From contig CM037584.1 in NCBI GenBank assembly GCA_021018995.1, positions 149,685,317-149,749,316 of the forward strand: a stretch of DNA of 64,000 bases, in the 5' to 3' direction. Shown here piece after piece: positions 20,778 to 33,480 of this stretch. Numbering within the stretch: the stretch's first letter is position 1; each line of letters opens with the position of its first letter. The stretch comes from Chloranthus sessilifolius. Lineage: Eukaryota > Streptophyta > Magnoliopsida > Chloranthales > Chloranthaceae. Made by a program: the position numbers and the translations under genes. The notes below the pieces were generated by a model that saw only the letters and a list, made by a program, of their open reading frames with translations, was not told where the DNA came from and made no database searches.

Positions 20778-22470
20778 ATGCCCCGCATACAAAGAGTGAG
20801 TTTAGGAGACCCACCATTGTGAGGATATCATGACAACTTTGTATATGAAAAAGAATCACCCTATAATCCCAGCCTACGACAACATGAGATTAACAAGTTT
20901 GGCGAATAAGAAAATCCCTTCTCTACCCCACACACCGGTAATAATTATAGCGGGAGAGATGGTAATGCTAGAAAAAACCTCACTGCTCAACAAATTGTAG
21001 AGCTCAGTATTCAAAGAATACAAAGAGGAGATGATGACTCCGAGGAATTGCTTCGAGGATTGGCTGTCGCATACGAGACCATTAGGTCACGACAATATTA
21101 AGAAGAACGAGAACGACAGGAAAGGCCACCGCATATCCCGAGCACGGAGTCGGCCCACACTACATCATTGAGACAACCTGCTCACACATTCTTTAACGAG
21201 GATTCTCCAGACAAGATTGGCTCATGGGCCGCTCCAAAAGACAACACTATCAAAATTGAAGATCTCCCTAAAATTTTCGACGAATACATGGCCAAGAGAG
21301 AGCGCCTCGGTCACTCATTTGGATTCGACAAATTCTATCAGGATGATGAATTTAACTTGCCAATAGAATTTAAACCGCCAAAATTTACCAAATATAATGG
21401 CACGGGATATCCGAACCATCACTTGGCCCTATTTTGCAACGATTGTCGATCCATACGTGATAATTAAGGCCTTCTCATCCACTATTTCCAACGCTCATTA
21501 GAAGGAGAAGCTCTAGATTGGTTCGTGAGACTCCTCCCTCTCTATAAGATAGAAACATTCGATGATTTAGTCGGTCAATTCCTAGACCAATACAAACACT
21601 TTATCCAAGAGATAGTCTGTCTCAGCGATCTGATGGCGACAAAGTAAGGACTCGATGAAGAATTCACCAACTTCATCTCCCGATGGAGGAAACTCGCTGC
21701 CAAGACCGGCACTTTAATGAAAGAGAAAGACTCGATTGATATTATTATCGATAATACTAGGGAATCGTTGAAGAGCATGCTTGTCATAAGTGATTGCCCC
21801 GACTTCACTGCACTCCACTCCCGGGCATCCCGACTAGCACGACACATTAAAGGCGGAGACCTCGCCCTATCCATAGTTACGTCGAAAGTAGGCTCTTCTA
21901 GTGAATCAAAGTAAAAAAATAATAAGAAAGCCTTAGGAATCGAACAGGTCAACACCGTTGTCAACCAAAGACAGAACTCTGGGAACGGAAATTTTTAACT
22001 GAGAAACTTCGGGCAAAATCAAAATCAGCAACGATACATGAACCAAAACCAAGACGCTAATCAACAAAGATATGCGAACTAAAACCAAGGCCAGAATCAG
22101 AATCAAGGCCAGTACCAGAATAGAAACCAATATCCCAACACCTATAAGAACCAAAATACGACACAAAATCGACCGACCCATGCACCAAACTACAATAATG
22201 TACCCCCATCGCAAAACTTCAACCCAGTTAGAGGCCCCTACCAGCCGAGGCGGGAATACTATCCCCCTTTACCTAATACGATCCCCAACATCTTTTATCT
22301 CCTTAACACTCAGAATCTCCTTTGATTCCCACATGAAAGACCCCGACCATGGCCGACAAACCTAGACTATAGTAAATATTGTGCATTCCATCGATACGCG
22401 AGACACAACCTAGAAGACTGTCGGGTCCTTCGGGATGTGATCTATGACATGAATGATCAGAACCAAATAG
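20778..22470 (+). pseudogene. gag: Gag of element C (Tat type), disrupted
   Basis: Starts at ATG 20778 (MPRIQRVSLGDPPL), a start shared with G (62898). The capsid-like part holds PKFTKYNGTGYPNHHLALF (about 21390-21430), the LLIHYFQ / GEALDWF segment (21470-21530) and the ISDCPDF-x-ALHSRASRLARHI segment (21785-21850). A Gln/Asn-rich stretch (22010-22180) precedes a finger-like YCAFHRYARHNLEDC at 22379-22423, the CxxxH...C pattern seen at the end of Tat-type Gag. Stops interrupt at several points (e.g. 20936, 21102, 21465, 21646, 21912). The Asn/Gln-rich frame read on the minus strand is a shadow. Confidence 0.8.
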
Positions 22471-23290
22471 ACTAGGAAGCGCTTAGGAATCCTAACCCTA
22501 ACAATAACCAACCCTAACAAAATTTAGGGATTGTTAATAATCCTATGCCTAACCACAACCAAGCAACACCAGCCCAGGTCACTACCGTGGATCTTTCCGG
22601 TCAATCCCCCTTCCAGCCCTCAACCTCAATCACTCGCATCCAACCTTCTGACACTTTTGCTACCCCTAAGAGAGTTCCTTCACCCCCGCATCCCTCGGTC
22701 TTGATCACTCGCATCGCCCCACCAAGCCCACCTCCTTATCCAAAATTCACCTAGATACGAGTCCATTCTTTTAGGGCCAGGAGACCATTCCTCCATAGCC
22801 GCCCATTAGAACCTCTAACCCCTCCAAGTCCTGAGCCAATACCATTGCCACTCCCTTCATTCGATTTTGAACCCGAAAATGGAGACCATGTTCTTCAAAC
22901 TGCAACTCAAATTGTCACGTGGGTAGAAAGTGTCACTTAAAAAACACCAAACCGAGAAAACGAAACAGAGTCTGAGTGTTCACTAAGCATAGAAGAAAGC
23001 AAGCGAGAAGAACATCCCGACCCATGTGAGACACTGGTCTCTGCTTTCTTAGAAGAAGAGGATTACACACAGTACCTCCCACCTTGGAGCAGCACCGTGC
23101 AAGTACACGCTCCGATATTGAATTTCACTCACTTCACTAGCACATCAACGTCGAGTAGCACCGGGTACGGTCAACAACCGACTTGCCCAATTCTTAAATT
23201 AGGAATCAATTATCCACCTCCACCCTTCCCTCGAAATAGGATTTCACTAACATACAACCACCAGAGTAGAACGTGTGAGAAAGAGAAGTT
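22471..23290 (+). pseudogene. Proline-rich linker between gag and protease of element C
   Basis: Encodes a Pro/Ser-rich stretch with the repeated phrase ITRI-x-P (about 22629 and 22700) followed by PPSPPPYPKF, then acidic sequence. No catalytic motif. Such linkers are common between Gag and Pol in this lineage. Confidence 0.55.
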
Positions 23291-23293
23291 AAC

Positions 23294-24013
23294 TTGCCTC
23301 CCCCGCCTCACATTATCCCTCCACTAATCCCTGCACCTCAACCACTCCAACCACCTGCACCTAAGGCTTATCGGCTAGGCAAAAAAATGGCACTCGAGCC
23401 AGGGCAAGAATGTGACCTTCTACGGCATCTTCAAAAGATCCTAGCCCAGATATCTGTACTAAAACTCACCAAGAAATCGCCTGACCATCACCGACTACTG
23501 ATAAGGACACTTGAAGACACACAAATGGATGAGGACACAACATTAGTTGAGCTACATCAAATCACCTCGGTCATGGTGCAACCTCCAACACTCACTTTCA
23601 CAGATGCAGACATGCCTAAGGAGTCACTCCGAGGAAGCATAACTCTCATATACCGTACGATCATAATCAGAGGATCCTCCGTACCCCATGCGTTGGTCGA
23701 TACAGGAGTAGGACTCAATATCTGTCCTATCACAATATTAAAGACCCTCGAATACACGGAGCTCGATGTTAGACCCTCGGCACTATCACTCATAGCTTAT
23801 GACGGTTCGCATCGTTTCGTCAAAGGAACTATCAAACTATAGGTTTACCTCATACCTGTAATGAAAGACATCACTTTCCATGTTTCTGACTCTGCTAGTA
23901 CATACAATATTATCTTAAGAAGAAAATGGTTAGAGTCAATGAAAGCCGTTGCACCCACATACCATTAATGCATCAAATTCTTACACAAGGAATCCATTGT
24001 CCGTATATATACT
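23294..24013 (+). pseudogene. pol: Protease region of element C, interrupted by solo LTR D
   Basis: A 182-codon open stretch (23294-23842) ends in an aspartic protease: GSSVPHALVDTGVGLNICP with the catalytic D-T-G at about 23699. It continues after a stop as VMKDITFHV and WLESMKAVAPTYH. The frame is then broken by D at 24014 (duplication ATACT) and picks up at 26232. The usual Tat sequence around the active site is LVD-G-x-x-x-NI(C/I)P, so this site looks well conserved apart from position changes. Confidence 0.75.
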
Positions 24014-24277
24014 TGTAATATCCCTGATATTTTCGGCATATTTTCGTTTACCTCGGTAAGCGTGCCCGGAAAATACTGTAGAATATTTTTGGACTTTTGG
24101 TAAGCTAAGACTATGGTAAGACTGATGGCCAAAGGATTTGGTCTCGAGAGGTGTGCAAGTCATGCACGCATTGGCATACACAATAAGGAGGTGTTAGTGG
24201 TTAGCATGAAATAAATCCCTAAGTTAGAGGATAAGTTAAAGAGTTGAATATCTAGATATTTGCTAGATTGGTTTGGT

Positions 24278-24285
24278 TATAAAAG
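24278..24285 (+). promoter_or_regulatory. TATA box of LTR D
   Basis: TTATAAAAG, about 345 bases before the donor-like site; a (TCTCTATC)n leader follows at 24306-24336. Confidence 0.6.
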
Positions 24286-24624
24286 AGATTGCAAGTGAAG
24301 CTTGCATCTCTCTATCTCTCTATCTCTCTCTCTCGTTGGAAAAGTTAAGGAAAATAACCATGCAAGGTTATTTTAAATCCTAGATCTAAGAAGAAAGAGA
24401 GATCCTCCTCCCATCTTGACCATTGAACGTGTTGGTGATGGTCTTTAGATCTGTTTAAGCTATGAGAAGGGAAAGATAGAGGAGAAGACATCCTGCGTCG
24501 TAAATCAGGTTAAAGAGGAAGGGTTGCAATGAACAAAGTCGATGCCATTGAACCCCTGGGTTAGAAACTGATTTTGGAGCACAAATTGGTAATGAAGGAC
24601 CTACCATTTGGAGCCAAAAAGGAG

Positions 24625-25794
24625 GTATGTCTTGAAAATCTTTGTATGAAAATCAGAGATTATTGTTAGAAATTAGAACATATATATGTGAAATAAAGAA
24701 GAGGATTAGTGTGAAAAAATCGGAAGAGAACCGAGAATGTCAAAGTGCATGCCACGAGCAGAATTCATTGTCGATTTCAAAATCGACTGTCGAATTGCTG
24801 ATTTTAGGCCTGATGCAGGATTTGGAAATTCGATGGTCGATTTTGGATTCGACCATCGAATTTCAAATTCGACCATCGAATTGTAAATTCGACCATCGAA
24901 TTCGCCTACGACTTTTTGGTTCGAAAATTTGTTGGACTTTCTTCTTGCAAGCTTTCGGGTTAAATCTTGTAGCTTTATATTAACACTAAGGGTGTTTATA
25001 TATGTAGGTTTTGTCTGTCGGGAGTCCTTGGAGAGGACCGTTTTTGCATGCTTTTGAAACCGCTTGGTTAAGGTAGGGAACCCAAATTCTCTTGCATAAA
25101 TTATAAGCACAAGTCATGATAGACAATCTATTTGAAATGCATAAATTTGATAGTAATCTGTACACATAGTATAAACAAAGCTTGAATATAAGACAACATC
25201 AGAAATTTGTAAACATTGTTAGGGACAAGAATCAGGTGAATCGTAACCTCCTAAACCTTTTGAATCGTAATCTCAAGAATTTTGAATCAATTTGAATCGA
25301 ACTTTGACAATTCAAAGATATGTTATAATTAATAAGCTTTGATATGTATTAGCATTTGCATTTGATTTAGGGTTCATAAGTACGATGCCCTAGATTCCAC
25401 CAACCGTGTTGACGGTAAAACTTTGGCACAAGTTTCCCTCATAGCGCAGGGGCTTGTTGCATTTTCGAAATGGGTTCATGAACGATTTATGGTCGATGGG
25501 GTCTTCCCATCGGTCACTTAGTCCGCTCTCATGCTATAGGAAATTTGAGAGATAAAATTAAGTTATAAATTTAAGACAAGAAGCATGCTAAATCGTAACA
25601 TTTTGAACACTTTGAACTTACTATATCGGTTTGACTCAGGATTAGAACTGGAGATTTAAATTTGAAAGCATCTTTGAAAAATCATATTTGATCCGATTCC
25701 GTCTTTTGAAAACCAGTACTTATAATGAACTGCAAATAGATCTGGCTTCTTCTATTGAGCTTAGCTGTTAGCTCACCCTCGACTATCGTCCACG
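24625..25794 (+). other. Putative LTR-internal intron of LTR D
   Basis: Donor AAGGAG|GTATGT. The acceptor area reads CGTCCACG|GT, where relatives have CACAG|GT or TTATAG|GT, so the acceptor AG appears lost by a small change. Confidence 0.3.
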
Positions 25795-25890
25795 GTCTTT
25801 GAGACCGACATTGGGTCAGAGGATCCGGAGGACTCCGATTATATTCCAGAGGAGGATTTGGATATACCAGCGGAGGAGTTCTTCCCGTGA
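25795..25890 (+). CDS. LTR D terminal mini-exon (acidic tail)
   Basis: Open frame to TGA at 25888: VFETDIGSEDPEDSDYIP..., ending PAEEFFP. Shares the pattern D-Y-x-P-E-E and D-I-P-x-E-E-F-F-P with LTR F (D-I-P-V-D-E-F-Y-P). The reading frame relative to the acceptor differs by one base from A, F and A2, in line with a decayed acceptor. Function unknown. Confidence 0.4.
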   Translation, partial: VFETDIGSEDPEDSDYIPEEDLDIPAEEFFP

Positions 25891-26231
25891 TCTTTGGATC
25901 CTTGTATTTTGGTATTTTTGTCTGGATATTATTTTGGAATATTGAGCCCTAGGCTATTATTTTTGTCCTTTTGATATCACTAGAGGAACCATTATCGTGA
26001 ACCTCTATTTTAGGTGATTGGATTGGCCATCACCGGTGGTTCCTTTTGGTTCCTCACAGTGATATATTCTTTTGCTATCTGTAGTCTTTTTGGATTATGA
26101 TATGATGCCTCTGTTCTTTAGACCTTTGTTTATGTTGCCGGCTTCTGTTTGTTACGGCTTATTGAGAAATCAATAAGTTGATGAACCGGCCTTTCCTATA
26201 CCTTAGGGATTGGAAAAGTCGGGTCGTCACA

Positions 26232-28370
26232 ATACTAATGCACCCTCCAGGTGAAGGACACTGATTACTCTACGAGTATTCTGACAATCCATAATTCTGT
26301 GTTGAACACGGGCCACATACAAAAAGCCCGAATCCCTAATGAGACAACTATTGTGGAAGTCCATCCCCCTACCCCTCCTAGTTTTCCCCCAACGCGTCAA
26401 CGAAAATTAATGAGAAGAGAGGTTGGCCCAGACCTCCCCAAACTCTAACATCAACCCAACCACGAGAAAAGGGTGGGACCTTATGTATCAGCTTGAGTAC
26501 ATCCCCCACACCGGACTTGGTAAAAATAAGCAAGGTCGCGTCGGACCCGTTGTCCCAACGAAAATAAGCAAGCACATAGAGTTAGATTACTAATCGGACG
26601 ACTCACAAGCTGACTTGTTCCCCACCTCACCGAAATGGTCTCTATATGACCACTTTGTCTATGAGACCACTGAGAAAGCAGATGTACCAAGGCAGAAGAA
26701 AGTGTCCTTCACTAGATCCCAAGAAGTAGAAATTAAACGAATGGCTAAAGCATTCAATGATTTAACCAATTTGAATGACGATATTGATAAACCACTCGAG
26801 GAAGTCAAACCCTTGTTTGACACAAGGAGCTTACAAAAGAGAAAGAAAGAACCTTCAGAACTCGAGCTGCAAGTGGGAGATTGGGAATCCATTGACGACG
26901 AAGATTTCTACATAGCTACCTTGCAAGATAGTGAAGAGCACTTGCACTCAACATGGGAAGAAAGTCTTAGCTCACATAGCATCCGCCTCGACCTTGACCT
27001 TGGAGGATGGGAATGCCCGTGGGACTCCCCTTGTATCGCTCACCCATACCAACCCCGCTGTCGGGTATGCACCATCATATTAGAACGCTTTGCTAGTTGG
27101 ATCCGACACTCTGTGATAGTAGGATCAAATGATTGCGACCCCGTAACGATAAAAACAAGTAATGACCTATCAACTCAGCTACCGGCACAAGAAGAAGAAA
27201 ATTTCGATGGCCATTTGGTCGACCCAGGGGGAAACACCCACATTGCCACTGTTGAGTTTGAAGAGGAACTTGAACTAGACTCCCTTCCATCCCCAGAAAT
27301 ACCACAACTCCAAATATTTTAAAAATATCTCGAGGAATGACAACCCCCTCTGAGTGATGACGAGGACTAATGGATAGACCTCGCTGCACTCGAGCTAGCA
27401 GAGTAAGCTAACCGAGGACTTCAAGCATTGTCAGATCAAGAAGACGAGTTTAATACCAGCCTCGACTCCAACCCAGAAGGATGGGAATGCCTTTGGGGAT
27501 CTCCCTACATTTCTCACCATTACCAGCCTCGTTGCTGAGCATGCGCGCTTATCCTAACATACTATGAAGTTTAAGGAAAAGTGCTCACTACCCTTGAGGA
27601 TCCTTTAGGAGATCACCTTCAACAGGAAGAGCAACTATATTATAACTCAGAGGATGATAGTTTGACTGATTACGATCTCCAGAGCTTCTTCCAAGATGAG
27701 GCAATTAATGTGATAGAGGAAATCCACACGTCAGTACCATTGTCACCCGCGTCACTTATTCAAAAGGTCTCATTAGCTGAGGACTCTAAAAAAAAAATGT
27801 CAAATTTAGAACAAGTCCACATTTCTTGAAGAATCGCTCGAACGGCTCCAACATCCGTCTTGCTCCCTCAGTTACAAGAAGCAACTCTCCCGGTGCCTCT
27901 TGAGGCGACCAACCCTATACCATATCTACTATTGAAAATAAAAAAAATAGAAAAAGAAGAAAACCTTAAAAATTTAGAAATGTAAAATCCAAAAAAATCA
28001 GAAAACCTCAAAAAAGAAAGGGAACCCGTCATCTTGAATCAAGTTTGCGACCAACTAGGATACTTTTCTCCTAAGACTACTATCCCATCTCCCATCCGAG
28101 GATGAAAGGCGTCCAAGCTAAACAATAAGCCCCTGATTATACCAGACAAGATATTTCGCGACTCTGAGAAAAGGATCAATAGCCTTGACCTTCACCTTAC
28201 CAAAGATCTCTCAGTCATAAATTATGCCGATGAAGGGCTACCTTTCGCAAAATCGAATCCTCAGTGTAGCAATTTTGCAATATATGAGCTTACCGAGGAT
28301 GAAGAAGAAACACCAGTCCTCGAGGAGGCGCAGGACTTCTAACAGGTCATCAAGCATAAGCAAACCCAAG
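26232..28370 (+). pseudogene. pol: Pol linker of element C between protease and RT
   Basis: About 2.1 kb of acidic low-similarity coding sequence; the longest open part is 26615-27322 (235 codons). It contains a duplicated motif: GWECPWDSPCIAHPYQPRC at about 27007-27063 and a second copy, GWECLWGSPYISHHYQPRC, at about 27481-27537, each followed by xxC. No catalytic motif seen. Ogre elements are known to have an intron between protease and RT; I could not place one with confidence here. Confidence 0.55.
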
Positions 28371-29757
28371 CTACCATGGAACCTATAGAAGAAATCAACT
28401 TTGGCACTAAAGAGAAACCCAAGAAACTACTAATTAGCACAACGGTCAACTCTGAGGAACGTCAACAAATCGTACAAGTCCTACAAGAATACCTCGACTC
28501 CTTTGCATGGTCCTATGAAGATATGCCTGGTCTAGACCCAAGCTTAGTAGAACATCGTCTCATCTTGGGACTCGATGCAAAACTTATTAAGCAGAAACTC
28601 CGTAGGTGCACCCACAAACCGCTCTTCAAGTTAAAGGGAAAGTTGACAAGTTACACAATGCCAAATTCATTCGAGTCGTCCTCTACCCCAAGTGGGTCGC
28701 CAATATAGTACCTATCACTAAGAAAGACGGCAGAGTATGGGTCTGCATTGACTTTCGAGACCTCAACCAGGCATACCCAAAAGATGACTTCCCACTTCCA
28801 CACATTGACACTCTAGTCGACAACACCGCTGGACATGAGATGTTATCCTTTATGGACGGTTTCTCTAGGTATAACCAAATCAAATTACCGAAGTCCGACC
28901 AAGAGAAGACTTATTTCACCATACCATAGGGAACATACTGTTACGTCTTCATGCCTTTTGGGCTCAAGAACGCAGGAGCCACGTATTAATGTGCCATGAT
29001 GGCTATTTTTTACGGCATGATGCATAAGTGTGTAGAAGTCTATGTTGATATATTAGTGAAGTCCCAAACACGGGCAGGACATGTTGAAGCACTCTGACTG
29101 GTGCTGCAAAGAGCTAAGAAATATCAGTAAAAAATAAACACAAAGAAATGTGTCTTCGGAGTGACTTCAGGAAAATTACTCGGTTTTATAATCAGCAGGT
29201 GCGGGATCAAAGTCGACCCCATTAAAGTCAGAGCCATCCTTGAGATGCCACCGCCCAGCAATATCAAAGAATTACGAGTCCTAATAGAATGATTGCAATT
29301 CATTAGGATATTTATCTCCCAGTATTCAAACAGATGCGGTCCTTTCTACAGACTATTTAAAGGAGGAACTGAGTACAAATGGGATGACCAGTGTCAGCAA
29401 GCCTTCGATAATATCAAAAAGTATCTCCTTAACCCGCTAATACTATCACCAGCTGTTTTCGAAAGACCCCTAATCCTATACCTCCCAGCAAATGACAAAG
29501 AAATGAGACTAATTCTTAGATAATATGAGGAAGAAGGCAAGAGAGAGAAGGCTATCTACTATCTCAGTAGGAGGATGGTCGAGTACGAACGAAAATACAC
29601 TCTAATGGAGAAGACCTGCCTGGCATTGGTGTGGGCCTCAACCAAATTATAACACTACTTCGGAGCACATAAGATACTAGTACTAGCCCGAATGGATCCT
29701 CTGAAGAACATATTCGAAAAGCCCACCACGTCAAGAAAGATCGCTCGCTGGCATATG
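28370..29757 (+). pseudogene. pol: Reverse transcriptase and RNase H start of element C, disrupted
   Basis: Starts MEPIEEINFGTKEKP; AWSYEDMPGLDP at about 28507. A frame change near 28610 leads to WVANIVPITKKDGRVWVCID, then PLPHIDTLVDNTAGHE, the Tat/Ogre-type RT block. The active-site line reads YVDILVKS at 29041-29064: one of the two catalytic Asp residues of YVDD is missing. RNase H follows (YLSRRMVEYERKYTLMEKTC at about 29555-29620). Stops at 28927, 28987, 29095, 29287 and 29521. Cut by element E at 29757. Confidence 0.8.
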
Positions 29758-31608
29758 TGTTGTCGCTCCAAGTGTGCCAAAAATGTGTGCAAAAAATTAA
29801 AGAATTAAAGAATGCTAAATTATATGGATGTTAACTTATGAAAGGGATATCAGCACATTGGGGCTAACACTGGCCTGCAAGATCAGGGCCAATTGTAGCA
29901 AGTTTTAAAAGTAAGTATTTCAAGATCGTCCACAGAGAAGTTTGTCTAAAATGAGAGATAAACCTCCAGATCTGTGCTACCAGATCTGGCTCTATAATTA
30001 TCTAAAATAAAGAATAGATAAAAGAGAGTGTTGGGTTTTGTCACGTTTAACTAAAAGCAAATAAAGAAAAGAACTAACTACGTGATCCAGATCCGAGTTG
30101 TGGAGGTGTTTAAAATAAGACAAATGCAGAAATAATAGCTTCATGTATTTTAGCCTTTGAATTTTAATGGAGAATCTGTAGTTCAACAGAGCAGATTCAA
30201 TCTTCATCTGGCTACCAGCACAGATGTAAGAGAAATAAATCCGAATTAAGGAATAGGTTTAGACTTATGGGCTGTGATTTGTCACGGATCATCGACTAAG
30301 TGGCCTATTCTTTATTTGAACATGAACATCATCAAATCTTTGCTTGAATTAGGTTACCAACGCTAATTCGCATGGGATGATGAATTAAGGGAAGTTGGAT
30401 GCGGATGAGTGAATCTAAAGAAGTCTAATGCACTAAGGTGAACATTCGGAACCCTCGACATGACTCCAATGGAGAAGACACAAATTACTGAACCTTTTAA
30501 AATCCAACGTTACAATTACGAGCACGGCTTCTTAGAGAGCCCTCGGACTTTGATCAGAGCTTCTCGAGAGCCCTCAGTTCTGATCTTGAATCCGAACTTG
30601 GAAGTACAAATCACTCGAATGGCTCTCAAAGGTAAAATACAAGAAGGATTACAGGGAATCGGATGAGCTTTCGGATGGAATGGGGAAACAGAGATGAAAA
30701 CTCTAAAATCTGGATACCCAAATTGGGCAAATGGTTCGTCTATTTATAGTTTTCCCTAAGCCATTTCGGATGTGTATCAACCAATCGTAATTGGATAGAT
30801 CTGTATCAACCAATAGGAGTCGAGCACCGGGATCCAGATCTGTCTCGCCAATCGAAATGCTTGATCCGGTTCACCAATCAGAACAGAGGCATCAATTCTA
30901 TGTAATTCAAAATCTGTTTGAGCTTCTAGAAGTTCCCATAAGTAATTTCATCTTTGGGTGTTCACATGGGGTGGAATATGCCTTTGGTTCGTGCTCGAAT
31001 CTTCCTAATGTCCTTGGGTTTTAAAGCAGGGCGTGCAAAGTTTCTGAAATACCCTTGGACGAGCCGCAAATCCCGTAATGCCATTTCGCATAGTTTAAGG
31101 GCTTTTTCAAGAAAGTAGTTTGGCTCAATCTCTCTTCGCAAAGCATTTTGGCTCCTCGCAAAGCATTTTGGCTTCGGAGATCTTTTCGCAGGACTTTGGC
31201 TTGGAGATCTTTTTTCGCAGGACTTCTCTTCTTTTCGCATGAGCATTTTGGCTTCAGAGGTCTTTTCAAGAAGGACTTCTCTTCTTTTCGCAAAGTTCAA
31301 AGTTCTTTGCGAATAGTAGATGTCCTTTCTTGAATTGAACTTTAGCTTCCATTCTTCTTTAATGGATCCTTCTTCTTCTTCGTGTCTTTTCTTGCTCTTT
31401 TAGGACCTTTTTAGCCATTCGAGGCTATTTCTTCACTCCCTCTTTGGGTTTGACATGAGTTGTACTTTTGATCATTTTAGGATGGTTTTCGGATTTGGAC
31501 CTGTCTTTTTGGTTAGCAATATGAACACTAAAGCACTTATTTAGTCCTCTCAAGGGTCTTTCAAGGCTCATGTTTAGGGGTAAAAATGGTATTTTTCACT
31601 ACTTATCA
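29758..31608 (-). repeat. Element E left LTR (3' LTR on the minus strand)
   Basis: Plus strand TGTTGTCGCTCC ... CTACTTATCA. The first 440 bp differ from the right LTR at about four sites; the rest differs mainly by clustered 1-5 base gaps. 31100-31300 is a run of TTCGCA(AA)G / TTTTGGCTTC words. Confidence 0.9.
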
Positions 31609-31622
31609 CACCCCAAACCTAA
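31609..31622 (-). other. Element E polypurine tract
   Basis: On the minus strand TTAGGTTTGGGGTG sits directly before the LTR start TGATAAGTAG. Confidence 0.6.
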
Positions 31623-33480
31623 GCTTTGCTAGTCCACGAGCAAAGAAACATAAAAACAAAGTAAAGAGCCACTTTTGTAGGAAGCACAGGTGCATTTAGC
31701 ATATGCAACAAGCCTTTTAAACCCCTAGGTGATCCCTAGAGGAGGAGTGAAGTCTCCCGAGGGTTTTCGATGAAGGTACCCACAAACTTCTCCATGAAGC
31801 TTAACATCGGTGCAATATTATCAAATGAGCAATCAAGGAGCGGTTAGTTACTCTTGAATCAATGATGAAACAGAAAATTTGATTATTGTTTGCAGAATTT
31901 AAACATTTATAAACCTCATGAATGTTTCAATATTTCCAATCTGTGAACAAATCATAGAAAATCATACAAATGTGCGATAGCTCATCCTATGGATAAAAAT
32001 TAGGTTATAAGTCATACTTAAGGTGCTCAAGTTCCAACCCAAATACTCACCGGGGTATACTCTCATCGATGTTTTTGTTGAGGGGTTCATTTTCACTCAA
32101 GCTCAAGAGCGTTACATCTCCCAAATGGATCTGTAAGCATGAGCATAGGCATGATTCTTAGGCAATGGCATCATTGACATCTCCTCACCATAGATTGGGT
32201 CACTTCTCATCTCCACATGACTCACTCAACTTTGGATCACAAGGGCTTTTAATCTAGGTTTGTTTGTATGGCTTATGGAGTGAAGTTTCAAGGAAAGGCA
32301 ATTTGAAAGAGGTTTGAATTTGAGAACTCGGGAAGTGCGGGAGATGGTTCATGACTCCACCTTTTGAGTTTAGCTTCTTTCTTCTTCTTTTGAGATTCTC
32401 ACATTCACGGTGATCAGTTCTTTCTTTGATATTGCATTTTCAACATAAGGTCCCTTTTTGCCTTTTTGCTTGCAACTTTTCACATTGTTTGTCTCTTCTT
32501 TTCTCACCACCATATTGCCTGTTTTGAGGTATTTTCTCTTCATTTTCTTGATGTTGCCCAGAAATGGTCCATCTTGATTCTTTCTCCTTTACCTCCACAA
32601 TTCTCGAGTGAGGAAGGCTGAATTGGTTCCATAGGTTCGGTGCAAGTACTTTTGAGTATTTTTGATGAAGAATTGTAGGATTCTGACTCAAATGGGGTAC
32701 AAAGCAGGCAGATTTTTCTTGGTTGGTTACTGTTAGGTTCAAGCCGTCTAAAGAAGGCCTTGATCTTTCCTCGCTTCATGAGTCTTTTGTTTACTTGTTT
32801 TAATTTGGAGTTTCCTAACTTCTAGTGGATCTAATGCCTCAGCCAATCCTTTGAATCGGAAAAAATTGCCTCGATCCTCTTCAGAGATGGAAAATATATG
32901 GGCTCAATTCTCACCGGTTATGGTTTTTCCTTGAGCTTTTAAGTATATCTTTACCTTTTCTCTTCCTTTTGACTTACTACGTCTTGATACCGGTATGTTT
33001 TTATGGTGTAATCATCATGGAAATGTAGAATATCGCAAGGTTTAGAATGTCTAAATTTGGCAAAGGAATTTTAAATTTTCTAGTTGTCATGATTCTTAAG
33101 TAAATTAATACATTTCCTAATTACTTAGGTGATTCTGCCCTTATGTTAACTATTCCTAGGCGGACTTATCGCCACACCCCAAACCTATGGGGACAGTGTC
33201 CTCACGGTTCAAAGGTGGTGGACAATTATTAGGGAAGGCAATGAAACAACAATAATCACAGACGATTCTGACAAGCACATCGAAATTTGGATAGAAAATA
33301 AAAGGAAAAAGGGAAAGGGAGTAGGGGAGGGTTGTAAGTTTTTACGAAATAGGGAGAACAAAAAGCAATTTGGTTAGGCCTGACTTATAACGAAAAAAAT
33401 TGCAATAGAATAAAAGCGAGAAAATAAGAAAGAGACAATTGATGAATTGGGCTTGTAAAGTGGTAACTTCCTCATTCTTC
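31623..33480 (-). other. Element E 3' non-coding region
   Basis: No supported coding sequence in either strand. Contains short frames only, and repeated TTTTCTTC / TTCTTTTGAG words. Probably 3' untranslated sequence of the element. Confidence 0.45.

Larger units (their letters stand above)
24014..26231 (+). mobile_element. Solo LTR 'D', 2.2 kb, chromovirus-like
   Basis: Starts TGTAATATCCCTG, ends GGTCGTCACA, with a perfect duplication ATACT (24009-24013, 26232-26236). TATA box GGTTATAAAAG (24275-24285), CT-rich leader, donor-like GGAG|GTATGT (24624/24625), a TTCGACCATCGAATT reiterated block (24765-24905), a TTAGCTCACCC block (25768) and mini-exon (25795-25890). No internal region. Confidence 0.85.

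Noticed and set aside
21933..22214. Minus-strand frame rich in Leu/Val/Ile resembling a membrane protein
   Set aside because: Shadow of the Asn/Gln-rich stretch of element C gag on the plus strand.
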